Below are positions 15,046 through 23,068 of a stretch of 64,000 nt of DNA, piece by piece. Numbering within the stretch: the first letter of the stretch is position 1; each line of letters opens with the position of its first letter. Location: the NCBI RefSeq assembly GCF_023544665.1, contig NZ_JAMJFL010000019.1:1-64000 (forward strand), in the 5' to 3' direction. A program made the position numbers and the translations under genes. A model generated the notes under the pieces. It was given only the letters and a program-made list of their open reading frames with translations, did not search any database and had not been told where the DNA came from. The stretch is from Streptomyces sp. YS415. GTDB taxonomy: Bacteria; Actinomycetota; Actinomycetes; Streptomycetales; Streptomycetaceae.

Positions 15046-15549
15046 TCACCCCTGGTCGGCATCCCGGCGCAGCAGGACGAGTTCCCGGTTCAGCTCCGCC
15101 AGGAAGCGGACGACCACCGCCAGTTCGTCCGGGGTGAAGCGGCCGCGCGCCGTGTCGGTGCTGCGGGCCAGCGGCCGGAAGTAGTCCCGGGCCAGGTTCC
15201 TGCCCCCGGCCGCGTAGTGCAGGTGCACCACACGGCGGTCGTCGACGGCACGGACGCGCCGGACGTGGCCCGCCCGCTCCAGCCGGTCCACGCACGCGGT
15301 CATCGCGCCGGAGGTGAGGTTGAGCTGCCGGCGCAGCCGGCCCGGGGTCATCGGCCCGTCGTCGGGGTCGGCGTCCAGGATCGCGATCAGCGCCTGGACG
15401 TCGGTGAGATGCAGCCCGTGGGCCTGGGCGAACTCCTGGGCGATGCGGTTGAACTCGCCGTTCATCCGGCGCAGCAGAACCGCGAAGGACTGCAACCCTG
15501 TCGGGTCGTCCGCGGGAAGAGACGGCGAGGGCAGGCCGGGAGCGCTCAT
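15046..15549 (-). CDS. MarR-family transcriptional regulator
   Basis: A 167-residue winged-helix protein: GLHLTDVQALIAILDADPDDG, the recognition helix LNLTSGAMTACVDRLERAGHV and the wing RRVRAVDDRRVVHLHY. Start at 15549 (ATG after GGGGGT). It is divergent from an MmpL-type exporter gene, and an imperfect dyad (15561-15587) fills the shared intergenic region, so it most likely controls that exporter and itself. The ligand is unknown. Confidence 0.9.
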   Translation of the reverse strand: MSAPGLPSPSLPADDPTGLQSFAVLLRRMNGEFNRIAQEFAQAHGLHLTDVQALIAILDADPDDGPMTPGRLRRQLNLTSGAMTACVDRLERAGHVRRVRAVDDRRVVHLHYAAGGRNLARDYFRPLARSTDTARGRFTPDELAVVVRFLAELNRELVLLRRDADQG

Positions 15550-15560
15550 ACCCCCAGCAT

Positions 15561-15587
15561 AAAGTAACTTGATCGTTGAGATACTTT
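15561..15587. promoter_or_regulatory. Dyad operator between marR and mmpL genes
   Basis: AAAGTA at 15561-15566 is the exact complement of TACTTT at 15582-15587, and inner positions also pair partly (ACT and AG). This 27-bp dyad in a 75-bp divergent region is the expected MarR site. It is A/T-rich against a very G/C-rich background. Confidence 0.6.
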
Positions 15588-15624
15588 GTCGTCGACACAT
15601 TCCGTCTACTGCTTTGGGACGCTC

Positions 15625-17736
15625 ATGAACATCGCACCGCGCCGGGCCCGGTGGCTGGTACCCCTGGTCCTGCTGCTCGTCTGGCTGGGCGTCGGCGGCA
15701 CGCTCGGCCCGTACGCGGGCAAGCTGGGCGAGGTGGCCACGAACGACCAGGCCGCGTTCCTGCCGCGGAGCGCCGAGTCCACCCAGGTCCTCGAAGCCCG
15801 GGAGGCGTTCGACCAGTCCGAGACCCTGCCCGCCATCGTGGTCTGGACGGCGGGCGGCGAACGGGTCGGCCAGGAGCAGCAGAAGGCCGCCACCCGGGCG
15901 GTGAGCGCCCTCGCCGGGCAGCCCGGCCTCGTGGGCAGGCCGTCACCCGCGATCCGCTCCGAGGACGGCCTGGCGTTGCAGGCCGTCGTCCAGCTGGAGC
16001 CCGACCTGGGCGAGGAACTGCCCACCGCCCTGGACCGGATACGTCAGGCGGCGAAGGGCGTGCCGGGGACCTCGGCGCAGATCGCCGGACCGGCGGCGAG
16101 CCAGGCCGACCTGTCGGACGCGTTCGCCGGCATCGACGGCCTGCTGCTGGGCGTGGCGCTCGGCGCCGTGCTGCTGATCCTGCTGCTCGTCTACCGCAGC
16201 GTCCTGCTGCCCTTCCTGATCATCCTCGGCTCCGTGTTCGCCCTGGGGCTCGCCTGTGCCGTCGTCTACGCGCTGGCGCAGCGGGACGTGGTCCGGGTCG
16301 ACGGCCAGGTGCAGGGCATCCTGTCGATCCTGGTGATCGGCGCCGCCACCGACTACGCCCTGCTGCTGGCCGCGCGCTTCCGCGAGGAACTCGCCACGAG
16401 CGGGGACCGGGCCTCGGCCGCGGTGGCCGCCGTGCGCCGCTCCTTCGGCGCGATCACCGCCAGCGCGGCCACCGTCGCGCTCGGGCTGCTCGCCCTGCTC
16501 GCCAGCGACCTCACGAACAACCGTGCGCTCGGACCGGTCGGCGCCATCGGCATCCTGTGCGCCGTCCTGTCCACGCTCACCTTCCTGCCCGCCGTGCTGG
16601 CCCTGCTGGGCCGGGCCGCGTACTGGCCGTCCCGGCCCAAGCCGTCCGAGATGTCGGCGCAGGGCAGCGGAGTGTGGCGGCGGATCGCCCGGACGGTGGA
16701 CAGCCGGCCCCGGCGGACCTGGGTGGTGACCGCGGTCGTGCTGGCCGGCTTCGCCTGCTTCTCGCCCGCCCTGTCCTCCAAGGGCGTCCCCCTGGACAAG
16801 ATCTTCGTGAACGACGCGCCGTCGGTCGCCGCCCAGGCCACGCTCGGCGAGCACTTCCCCGGCGGGTCCGGCAACCCCGCCGTCATCATCGCCGACGCCG
16901 ACCGCGCGGATGCGGTGACCGCCGCCGCGAGCAGGACCGAGGGCGTGGCGTCGGCCGCTGCCGTCTCCGCATCGGGGCGGCCCGGCGGGGGTGAACCGCT
17001 CGTCGTCGACGGCCGGGTGCGCATCGACGCCACCCTGGAGGCCGCGGCGGACAGCGACGCGGCCAAGGAGACGATCGAGCGGCTGCGCACGGACGTGCAC
17101 GCCGTCTCCGCCGCCGACGCGCTGGTCGGCGGCTACACGGCACAGCAGTACGACACCCAGCAGACCGCCGCCCGGGACCGCACGGTCATCGTGCCCGTGG
17201 TGCTGGCCATCATCCTGCTGATCCTGACGCTGCTGCTGCGCTCCCTGCTCGTACCCCTCCTGCTGGTCGCGACGGTCGCCCTCAACTTCCTTGCCACCCT
17301 CGGAGTTTCGGCGCTCGTCTTCGAGCACCTCCTCGGCTTCAGCGGCACGGACGCCTCGGTGCCGCTGTACGGCTTCGTGTTCCTGGTGGCGCTCGGCGTG
17401 GACTACAACATCTTCCTCATGTCCCGGGTCCGGGAGGAGGCGCTCGTCCACGGCAGCAGGCAGGGCGTGCTGCGCGGGCTCACCACGACCGGCGGCGTGA
17501 TCACCTCCGCCGGAGTGGTGCTCGCCGCGACCTTCGCGGCCCTGATGGTCATCCCCTTGGCGTTCCTGGTGCAGATCGCGTTCATCGTCGCCTTCGGGGT
17601 GCTGCTGGACACCCTCGTGGTGCGCTCGCTGCTGGTGCCCGCCCTGGTGATCGACATCGGGCCCAGGGCGTGGTGGCCGAGCGCGCTCGCCCGCCCCCGC
17701 ACCGGGGAGAAGTCCCAGGCCACACCAGCGGAGTAG
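15625..17736 (+). CDS. MMPL-family RND transporter
   Basis: A 703-residue membrane exporter with two repeated halves. Each half has one N-terminal helix (WLVPLVLLLVWLGVGG; WVVTAVVLAGFACFSPAL), an extracellular loop, and a block of five helices (such as GLLLGVALGAVLLILLLVYRS and VIVPVVLAIILLILTLLLRS). The RND-type ILVIGAATDYALLLAARFREE and FLVALGVDYNIFLMSRVREE motifs carry the conserved Asp/Tyr pair used for proton coupling. The start is ATG 15625; a TTG at 15586 is possible. It is divergent from marR, so regulation by that protein is likely. Substrates may be lipids or drugs. Confidence 0.9.
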   Translation: MNIAPRRARWLVPLVLLLVWLGVGGTLGPYAGKLGEVATNDQAAFLPRSAESTQVLEAREAFDQSETLPAIVVWTAGGERVGQEQQKAATRAVSALAGQPGLVGRPSPAIRSEDGLALQAVVQLEPDLGEELPTALDRIRQAAKGVPGTSAQIAGPAASQADLSDAFAGIDGLLLGVALGAVLLILLLVYRSVLLPFLIILGSVFALGLACAVVYALAQRDVVRVDGQVQGILSILVIGAATDYALLLAARFREELATSGDRASAAVAAVRRSFGAITASAATVALGLLALLASDLTNNRALGPVGAIGILCAVLSTLTFLPAVLALLGRAAYWPSRPKPSEMSAQGSGVWRRIARTVDSRPRRTWVVTAVVLAGFACFSPALSSKGVPLDKIFVNDAPSVAAQATLGEHFPGGSGNPAVIIADADRADAVTAAASRTEGVASAAAVSASGRPGGGEPLVVDGRVRIDATLEAAADSDAAKETIERLRTDVHAVSAADALVGGYTAQQYDTQQTAARDRTVIVPVVLAIILLILTLLLRSLLVPLLLVATVALNFLATLGVSALVFEHLLGFSGTDASVPLYGFVFLVALGVDYNIFLMSRVREEALVHGSRQGVLRGLTTTGGVITSAGVVLAATFAALMVIPLAFLVQIAFIVAFGVLLDTLVVRSLLVPALVIDIGPRAWWPSALARPRTGEKSQATPAE

Positions 17737-17817
17737 CGGCACGGCCGCCGACATGCCGACGGCCCGGTCCGCGTCTAGCGTGGGCCGGGCCCTGTGCCGC
17801 GGCCAGAAGGAACTCCG

Positions 17818-18711
17818 ATGCCGGTTGCCCGCAGTCCCCTGTACGCCCGTACCGCCGTCGTGACCGGAGCGGCGCGCGGTCTCGGCGCGGGACTGGCCCG
17901 GGACCTGTCCCGCCGGGGCGCCCGGGTCGCCCTGCTCGGCCGCGAGGAGCGGACGCTGGCCGAGGTCAGCGACACCCTCCCGGGCGAGTCCGCGTGCTGG
18001 GAGGTCGACGTCACCGACGCGGACGGCATGTTCCGCGCCGCCGCCGACATCCGCGCACGGTTCGGACCCCCCTCGATCGTGGTCGCCAACGCGGGAGTGG
18101 CCGAGGGCGGTCCGTTCGCCGAGGCCGACCTCGCGGTCTGGCGCCGGGTGATCGAGGTCAACCTCGTCGGCAGCGCCGTCACCGCCCGCACCTTCCTGGC
18201 GGACCTGTTCGCCACCCACGGCTACTTCCTCCAGGTCGCCTCTCTGGCATCCATGGGCACCTCGCCGATGATGAGCGCCTACTGCGCCTCCAAGGCCGGG
18301 GTGGAGTCCTTCGCCCACGCCCTGCGCGCGGAGGTTGCCCACCAGCACGTCGGCGTGGGGATCGCCTACATCAACTGGACCGACACCGACATGGTCCGCG
18401 ACGCCGACGAGCACGCCGTACTGCGGGAACTGCGCCGCCACATGCCGGCACCGGCGCGCAAGGTCTACCCCGTCGCGCAGGTGGCGGACCGGCTCGTCAC
18501 GGCCGTGGAACGCCGCCGTCCGTCCGTCTACGTGCCCGGATGGCTGCGCGCGATGCAACTGGTGCGCGGGGCGATGCCGCCGGTCGTCACGATGCTGTCG
18601 CGCCGCGAACTGCCCCGCCTGGCCGCCGCCGAGCCGTTCACCGCGACGGGGCTGCTCGGCGCCGGCGGTCGCGCCGACCAGGCGGCCGGACCGGCCGCCC
18701 CCATCCCGTGA
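17818..18711 (+). CDS. Short-chain dehydrogenase/reductase
   Basis: A 297-residue SDR. The cofactor motif TGAARGLGAGLARDLSRRG is at about residues 15-33, NAG-type VVANAGVAEGG follows, and the active site is S(M)..YCASKAG (SAYCASKAGVESFAHALRAE). It is a classical SDR of the length range that acts on lipids or polyketide-type alcohols. AAGGA lies 8 nt before the ATG. It precedes the epimerase-like gene, but that gene has its own LitS-type promoter. The substrate is unknown. Confidence 0.88.
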   Translation: MPVARSPLYARTAVVTGAARGLGAGLARDLSRRGARVALLGREERTLAEVSDTLPGESACWEVDVTDADGMFRAAADIRARFGPPSIVVANAGVAEGGPFAEADLAVWRRVIEVNLVGSAVTARTFLADLFATHGYFLQVASLASMGTSPMMSAYCASKAGVESFAHALRAEVAHQHVGVGIAYINWTDTDMVRDADEHAVLRELRRHMPAPARKVYPVAQVADRLVTAVERRRPSVYVPGWLRAMQLVRGAMPPVVTMLSRRELPRLAAAEPFTATGLLGAGGRADQAAGPAAPIP

Positions 18712-18734
18712 CCGGGCGGTCCGGCCCCGGTCGC

Positions 18735-18764
18735 GCATCCGCCGGCGGCACTTCGCGCGAAGTG
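18735..18764 (+). promoter_or_regulatory. LitS-type promoter before the epimerase/SRPBCC gene
   Basis: GCATCCG (18735-18741), 17 nt, GAAGTG (18759-18764). The -10 region is part of a perfect 16-bp palindrome, CACTTCGCGCGAAGTG (18749-18764). The gene starts 69 nt downstream at 18833, behind GGAGGAACGG. Confidence 0.7.
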
Positions 18765-18832
18765 TTCGTGGACGAGCGGACCCGCAGGAATCGGGCGAAC
18801 CGCCCGCCGCGCCACACCCTGGAGGAACGGCC

Positions 18833-20404
18833 ATGAGCACGGACGGACAGCGCGGCACACAGCGGCTGCACTGCCTGGTGACCGGGGCGACCGGCTACAT
18901 CGGCGGACGGCTGGTGCCGGAACTGCTGGACGCCGGTCACCGGGTGCGATGCCTGGCCCGCTCCCCCGGCAAACTCCGCGACCACCCCTGGGCGGGCTAC
19001 GTCGAGACGGTCCAGGGCGATGTCACCGACGCGGAGTCGGTCGCCGCCGGGATGCGCGGCATCGACGTCGCCTACTACCTGGTGCACGCCCTGGGCAGCG
19101 GTACGGGTTTCGAGGACACCGACCGCCGGGCGGCCCGGATCTTCGCCGAGCAGGCGCATGCCGCCGGTGTACGGCGGATCGTCTACCTCGGCGGGCTCAC
19201 ACCCGAGGGCGTCCCCGAGCGGTCGCTCTCGCCGCACCTGCGGTCCCGGGCCGAGGTGGGACGCATCTTCCTCGACGCGCCGGTGCCCGCCGCGGTGCTG
19301 CGGGCCGCGGTCGTCATCGGGTCCGGGTCGGCCTCCTTCGAGATGCTGCGCTACCTCACCGAGCGCCTGCCCGTCATGGTCACCCCCAGCTGGGTCCACA
19401 CCCGCACCCAGCCCATCGGCGTCCGCGACGTCCTGCGCTACCTCGTCGGCTGCGCCACGCTGCCGGGCGACGTGGACCGGGCGTTCGACATCGGCGGGCC
19501 CGACGTCCTCACCTACCGGGAGATGATGCGCCGTTACGCCGCCGTCGCCGGACTGCGGCCGCGGGTCATCGTGCCCGTGCCCGTGCTGACCCCCCGGCTG
19601 TCGAGCCACTGGGTCGGCCTGGTCACCCCGGTTCCCGCTTCCATCGCCCGGCCGCTGACCGAGTCGCTGCGGCACGAGGTCGTCTGCCGCGAACACGACA
19701 TCGCCCGGTACGTGCCGGACCTGCCGGGCCGGCCGCTGCCCTTCGACGAGGCCCTGTCCCTGGCGCTGCGCCGGGTCCGGGAGGCGCAGGTCGTCACCCG
19801 CTGGTCCTCCGCCGCCGTCCCCGGAGCACCGAGCGACCCGCTGCCCACCGACCCGGACTGGGCCGGCGGCAGCCTCTACCAGGACGAACGGCAGCTGAGC
19901 GTCGACGCTCCGCGCGATGCGCTGTGGAAGGTGATCGAGGGCATCGGCGGTGACAACGGCTGGTACTCCTTCCCGCTCGCCTGGGCCGTCCGCGGCTGGC
20001 TGGACCGGTTCGTCGGCGGGGTCGGCCTGCGCCGCGGCCGGCGGGACGCGGAACGCCTGCGGGTCGGCGACTCGCTGGACTTCTGGCGGGTCGAGGAGAT
20101 CGAACCCGGCCGGCTGCTGCGGCTGCGCGCGGAGATGCGGCTGCCGGGGCTGGCCTGGCTGGAGATGTACGCGGAGACGGACGCCGACGGCGGCACCCGC
20201 TACCGGCAGCGCGCGTTCTTCCACCCGCGCGGACTGCTCGGCCACGCCTATTGGTGGTCCGTCTCGCCCTTCCACGCGGTCGTCTTCGGCGGCATGGCCC
20301 GCAACATCACGCAGGCCGCCGCCAAGGGCATGAGCGCGCGCGGGCCCTCGGCGCACTCCCCCCGCATCCGGCTGCCGCGCCGTGACCGAAGAGTGCGGCA
20401 GTAG
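18833..20404 (+). CDS. NAD(P)-binding epimerase-like protein fused to an SRPBCC/DUF2867 domain
   Basis: A 523-residue two-domain protein. Residues 1-330 form an NmrA/extended-SDR Rossmann domain (CLVTGATGYIGGRLVPELLDAGHRVRCLAR; then RIVYLGGLTPEG). Residues about 350-510 form a DUF2867/SRPBCC-like domain (QLSVDAPRDALWKVIEGIGG, RYRQRAFFHPRGLLGHAYWW). Fusions of this layout are frequent in actinobacteria and near carotenoid genes. It probably binds NADPH and a hydrophobic ligand; the reaction is unknown. It has its own LitS-type promoter, and its 3' end contains the promoter of the photolyase gene. Confidence 0.82.
   Translation: MSTDGQRGTQRLHCLVTGATGYIGGRLVPELLDAGHRVRCLARSPGKLRDHPWAGYVETVQGDVTDAESVAAGMRGIDVAYYLVHALGSGTGFEDTDRRAARIFAEQAHAAGVRRIVYLGGLTPEGVPERSLSPHLRSRAEVGRIFLDAPVPAAVLRAAVVIGSGSASFEMLRYLTERLPVMVTPSWVHTRTQPIGVRDVLRYLVGCATLPGDVDRAFDIGGPDVLTYREMMRRYAAVAGLRPRVIVPVPVLTPRLSSHWVGLVTPVPASIARPLTESLRHEVVCREHDIARYVPDLPGRPLPFDEALSLALRRVREAQVVTRWSSAAVPGAPSDPLPTDPDWAGGSLYQDERQLSVDAPRDALWKVIEGIGGDNGWYSFPLAWAVRGWLDRFVGGVGLRRGRRDAERLRVGDSLDFWRVEEIEPGRLLRLRAEMRLPGLAWLEMYAETDADGGTRYRQRAFFHPRGLLGHAYWWSVSPFHAVVFGGMARNITQAAAKGMSARGPSAHSPRIRLPRRDRRVRQ
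20364..20393 (+). promoter_or_regulatory. LitS-type promoter of the photolyase gene, inside the upstream gene
   Basis: GCATCCG (20364-20370), 17 nt, GAAGAG (20388-20393). It lies within the last 14 codons of the epimerase-like gene and about 40 nt before the photolyase ATG, so the photolyase can be induced by light independently of read-through. Confidence 0.68.
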
Positions 20405-20433
20405 GGGCCTCAGTACACCGTCAGGAGTGTCAC

Positions 20434-21801
20434 ATGACCGTCGCGGTCGTCCTGTTCACCTCGGATCTGCGTCTGCACGACCATCCGCCGCTGCGCGCCG
20501 CCCTGAAGGCGGCGGACGAGGTGGTGCCGTTGTTCGTCCGCGACCCCGCGATCCACGCGACCGGCTTCGACGCTCCCAACCGCGCGGCCTTCCTCGCCGA
20601 CTGCCTGGCCGACCTCGACGGCTCGCTGCGCCGGTGCGGCGGACGGCTCGTCGTGCGCTCGGGCCCGGTCGTCCGTGAGGTCCTCGCGGTCGCCGGCGAG
20701 TGCGGGGCGAGCGAGGTGCACCTGGCGGCCGGCGTCACGGGCTACGCCCATCGGCGCGAGGAGCGGCTGCGGGACGCCCTGCACGGCCAGGGGATGCGGT
20801 TGCGCGTGCACGACGCCGTGGTCACGGCCGTCGCCCCCGGCGCGCTGACCCCGGCCGGCACCGACCACTACGCCGTCTTCACCCCGTACTTCCGGCGCTG
20901 GTCGCAGGAGCATCTGCGGGAGGTCCTCGCCGCGCCCCGCACGGTACGCGTGCCCGGCGCGGCGCGCGGCGAGCCGCTGCCCGGCAGGGACGGGCTGTCC
21001 GGCCTCTCCCCCGGCCTTGCCGTCGGGGGCGAGCTGCGCGGCCGGGACAGCTACTCCCGGTGGGCCGCGGGGGACCTGGCCGAGTACGAGGACCGGCACG
21101 ACGACCTGGCGGGCGACGCGACCTCCCGGCTCTCCCCGTACCTGCACTTCGGTGCCCTCTCGCCGGTCGAACTCGTCCAGCGGGCCCGGGCGCGCGGCGG
21201 ACCGGGCGCGGCGGCCTTCATCCGGCAGCTGTGCTGGCGCGACTTCCACTACCAGGTCCTCGCCGCCCGGCCCGACGCGTCCGCCCAGGACTACCGCACC
21301 CGGCACGACCGGTGGCGCACCGAGGACGAGGCGGCCGAGGACATCGCCGCGTGGCGGGACGGCCGTACCGGCTATCCGGTCGTCGACGCCGCCATGCGCC
21401 AGCTGCGCCACGAGGGCTGGATGCACAACCGGGCACGCCTGCTGACGGCGAGCTTCCTCACCAAGACCCTGTACGTCGACTGGCGGATCGGCGCCCGCCA
21501 CTTCCTGGACCTGCTGGTGGACGGCGATCTCGTCAACAACCAGCTCAACTGGCAGTGGGTCGCCGGCACCGGCACCGACACCCGCCCCCACCGCGTCCTC
21601 AACCCGGTCGTCCAGGGCAAGCGCTTCGACCCGCAGGGGGCGTACGTGCGGCGCTGGGTGCCGGAACTGGAGCACGTCGAAGGCAGCCGCGCCCATGAGC
21701 CGTGGCAGCTGCCCGAGGAGGAGCGGGTCGACTATCCCAAGCCGCTGATCGACCTCGGTGACGGGCTCGCGCGCTTCAAGAGGGCACGTGGCCGCGGCTG
21801 A
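20434..21801 (+). CDS. phr: Deoxyribodipyrimidine photolyase
   Basis: A 455-residue class I CPD photolyase. The N-terminal antenna Rossmann domain begins VAVVLFTSDLRLHDHPPLRAAL. The FAD-binding helical domain shows LSPYLHFGALSPVELV, FIRQLCWRDFHYQVL, then RQLRHEGWMHNRARLLTASFL and VNNQLNWQWVAGTGTDT, the diagnostic flavin and DNA contacts. It repairs UV pyrimidine dimers using near-UV/blue light. It stands directly upstream of crtE on the same strand, as in the S. coelicolor lit/crt region, with its own LitS-type promoter and an AGGAG ribosome site. Confidence 0.95.
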   Translation: MTVAVVLFTSDLRLHDHPPLRAALKAADEVVPLFVRDPAIHATGFDAPNRAAFLADCLADLDGSLRRCGGRLVVRSGPVVREVLAVAGECGASEVHLAAGVTGYAHRREERLRDALHGQGMRLRVHDAVVTAVAPGALTPAGTDHYAVFTPYFRRWSQEHLREVLAAPRTVRVPGAARGEPLPGRDGLSGLSPGLAVGGELRGRDSYSRWAAGDLAEYEDRHDDLAGDATSRLSPYLHFGALSPVELVQRARARGGPGAAAFIRQLCWRDFHYQVLAARPDASAQDYRTRHDRWRTEDEAAEDIAAWRDGRTGYPVVDAAMRQLRHEGWMHNRARLLTASFLTKTLYVDWRIGARHFLDLLVDGDLVNNQLNWQWVAGTGTDTRPHRVLNPVVQGKRFDPQGAYVRRWVPELEHVEGSRAHEPWQLPEEERVDYPKPLIDLGDGLARFKRARGRG

Positions 21802-21857
21802 TGAAGGGACGCCCTGGCGCACGTCGGCACAGCCCTCGCCGCCGGCCGTTGATCGCT

Positions 21858-21887
21858 GCATCCGACCCGGAGCCCTCGACGGAAGCA
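21858..21887 (+). promoter_or_regulatory. LitS-type promoter of crtEIB
   Basis: GCATCCG (21858-21864), 17 nt, GAAGCA (21882-21887). In S. coelicolor the crtE promoter is known to be transcribed in vitro by LitS-containing RNA polymerase. The predicted transcript start (about 21895) places the ATG at 21926 behind its GAGGAGG site. Confidence 0.78.
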
Positions 21888-21925
21888 CTGGTGTCCGAAT
21901 GGCCATGAGCGAGGAGGGGTTGTGC

Positions 21926-23068
21926 ATGCTGGGACTGCGGCCCGCGGTGCCCGAGGCGGACGGAGGCGTGGGCGCCCCGCTCACCGCTCTGGACGCCACC
22001 GAGGCTGTCGGGACCGTGCTGGAGCACTGGCTCGGCGCGGCGCTGGACCGCACCCGCGAGACGGACGCACTGTTCGCCCATGACGTGGCGGACCGGGTGA
22101 GCGCCTTCGCGCAGCGCGGCGGCAAGCGGCTGCGCACGGCGTTCACCTGGTGCGGATGGCGGGCGGCCGGCGGCTCGGGCGACGCGGACGCGGTGCTGCG
22201 CACCGCCGCCGCCCTCGAACTGCTCCAGGCGTGCGCCCTGGTCCACGACGACGTGATGGACGGATCGGTACTGCGCCGGGGCGCTCCGGCGCTCCACGTC
22301 GACCTCGCCCGCAAGCACTGGGCCGCGGGGATGAGCGGCTCGCCGGAGTCGTTCGGGGTCTCCGCCGCGGTGCTGGCCGGCGATCTCGCGCTCGCCTGGG
22401 CCGACGACCTCCTGACGGAGACAGCCCTCGCCTCGCCGCACGGAGCGGCGCTCCACCGGGAATGGCAGGCGATGCGGGGCGAGATGGTCGCCGGGCAGTA
22501 CCGCGACCTGCACTCCCAGGCCACCGACTCCTCCGGTGTCGACGAGGCGCTGACCGTCGCCACGCTCAAGAGCGCCCTGTACACCGTGGCCCGGCCCCTG
22601 GCCCTGGGGGCGTCCCTGGCCGGCGCGGACGAGCGCACGCTGGACACGCTGCGGGCCGCCGGCCGGTGCGCGGGACTGGCCTTCCAGCTCCGTGACGATC
22701 TGCTGGGCGCCTTCGGGGACCCGGCGCGGACCGGGAAACCCGCCGACGACGATCTGCGCTCGCGCAAGCTGACGTATCTCCTCGCCGTCGCCGTCCGGCT
22801 CGCCGAGGCCCGCGGGGACGGGGAAGCCGCCGCCGTGCTCGCGCCGGGCACCGGGCAGCGGTCGCCGCGCACGGTGGACCGGATGCGGGCGGCGCTGGAG
22901 CGCGTCGGGGCCAGGGACATGGTGGAGGAGAAGATCGCGGACCTGGCGTCCCGGAGCCTGCGGCACTTCGCCGCGACCGGCGCCGAACCCGCCGTACGCC
23001 GGGAGTTCGCCGAGCTGGTCGCCCGGGCCTCCGGCAACGGCCCGCACCGTGGCGGGGAGGACGCATGA
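21926..23068 (+). CDS. crtE: Geranylgeranyl diphosphate synthase CrtE
   Basis: A 380-residue polyprenyl synthase. Both aspartate-rich motifs are present: ALVHDDVMDG in the first and FQLRDDLLGAFGD in the second, with the family opening GGKRLRTAFTW. It condenses isoprenoid units to geranylgeranyl diphosphate for phytoene synthesis. I chose the ATG at 21926 because GAGGAGG lies 8 nt upstream and the promoter element ends at 21887; an earlier ATG (21899) would lie almost on the transcript start and has no RBS. It heads a crtE-crtI-crtB-Rieske operon with 4-bp overlaps. Confidence 0.93.
   Translation: MLGLRPAVPEADGGVGAPLTALDATEAVGTVLEHWLGAALDRTRETDALFAHDVADRVSAFAQRGGKRLRTAFTWCGWRAAGGSGDADAVLRTAAALELLQACALVHDDVMDGSVLRRGAPALHVDLARKHWAAGMSGSPESFGVSAAVLAGDLALAWADDLLTETALASPHGAALHREWQAMRGEMVAGQYRDLHSQATDSSGVDEALTVATLKSALYTVARPLALGASLAGADERTLDTLRAAGRCAGLAFQLRDDLLGAFGDPARTGKPADDDLRSRKLTYLLAVAVRLAEARGDGEAAAVLAPGTGQRSPRTVDRMRAALERVGARDMVEEKIADLASRSLRHFAATGAEPAVRREFAELVARASGNGPHRGGEDA

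Noticed and set aside
15943..18858. A 971-codon minus-strand open frame opposite the MMPL and SDR genes
   Set aside because: Shadow of two well-supported genes, with no start signal or motif.
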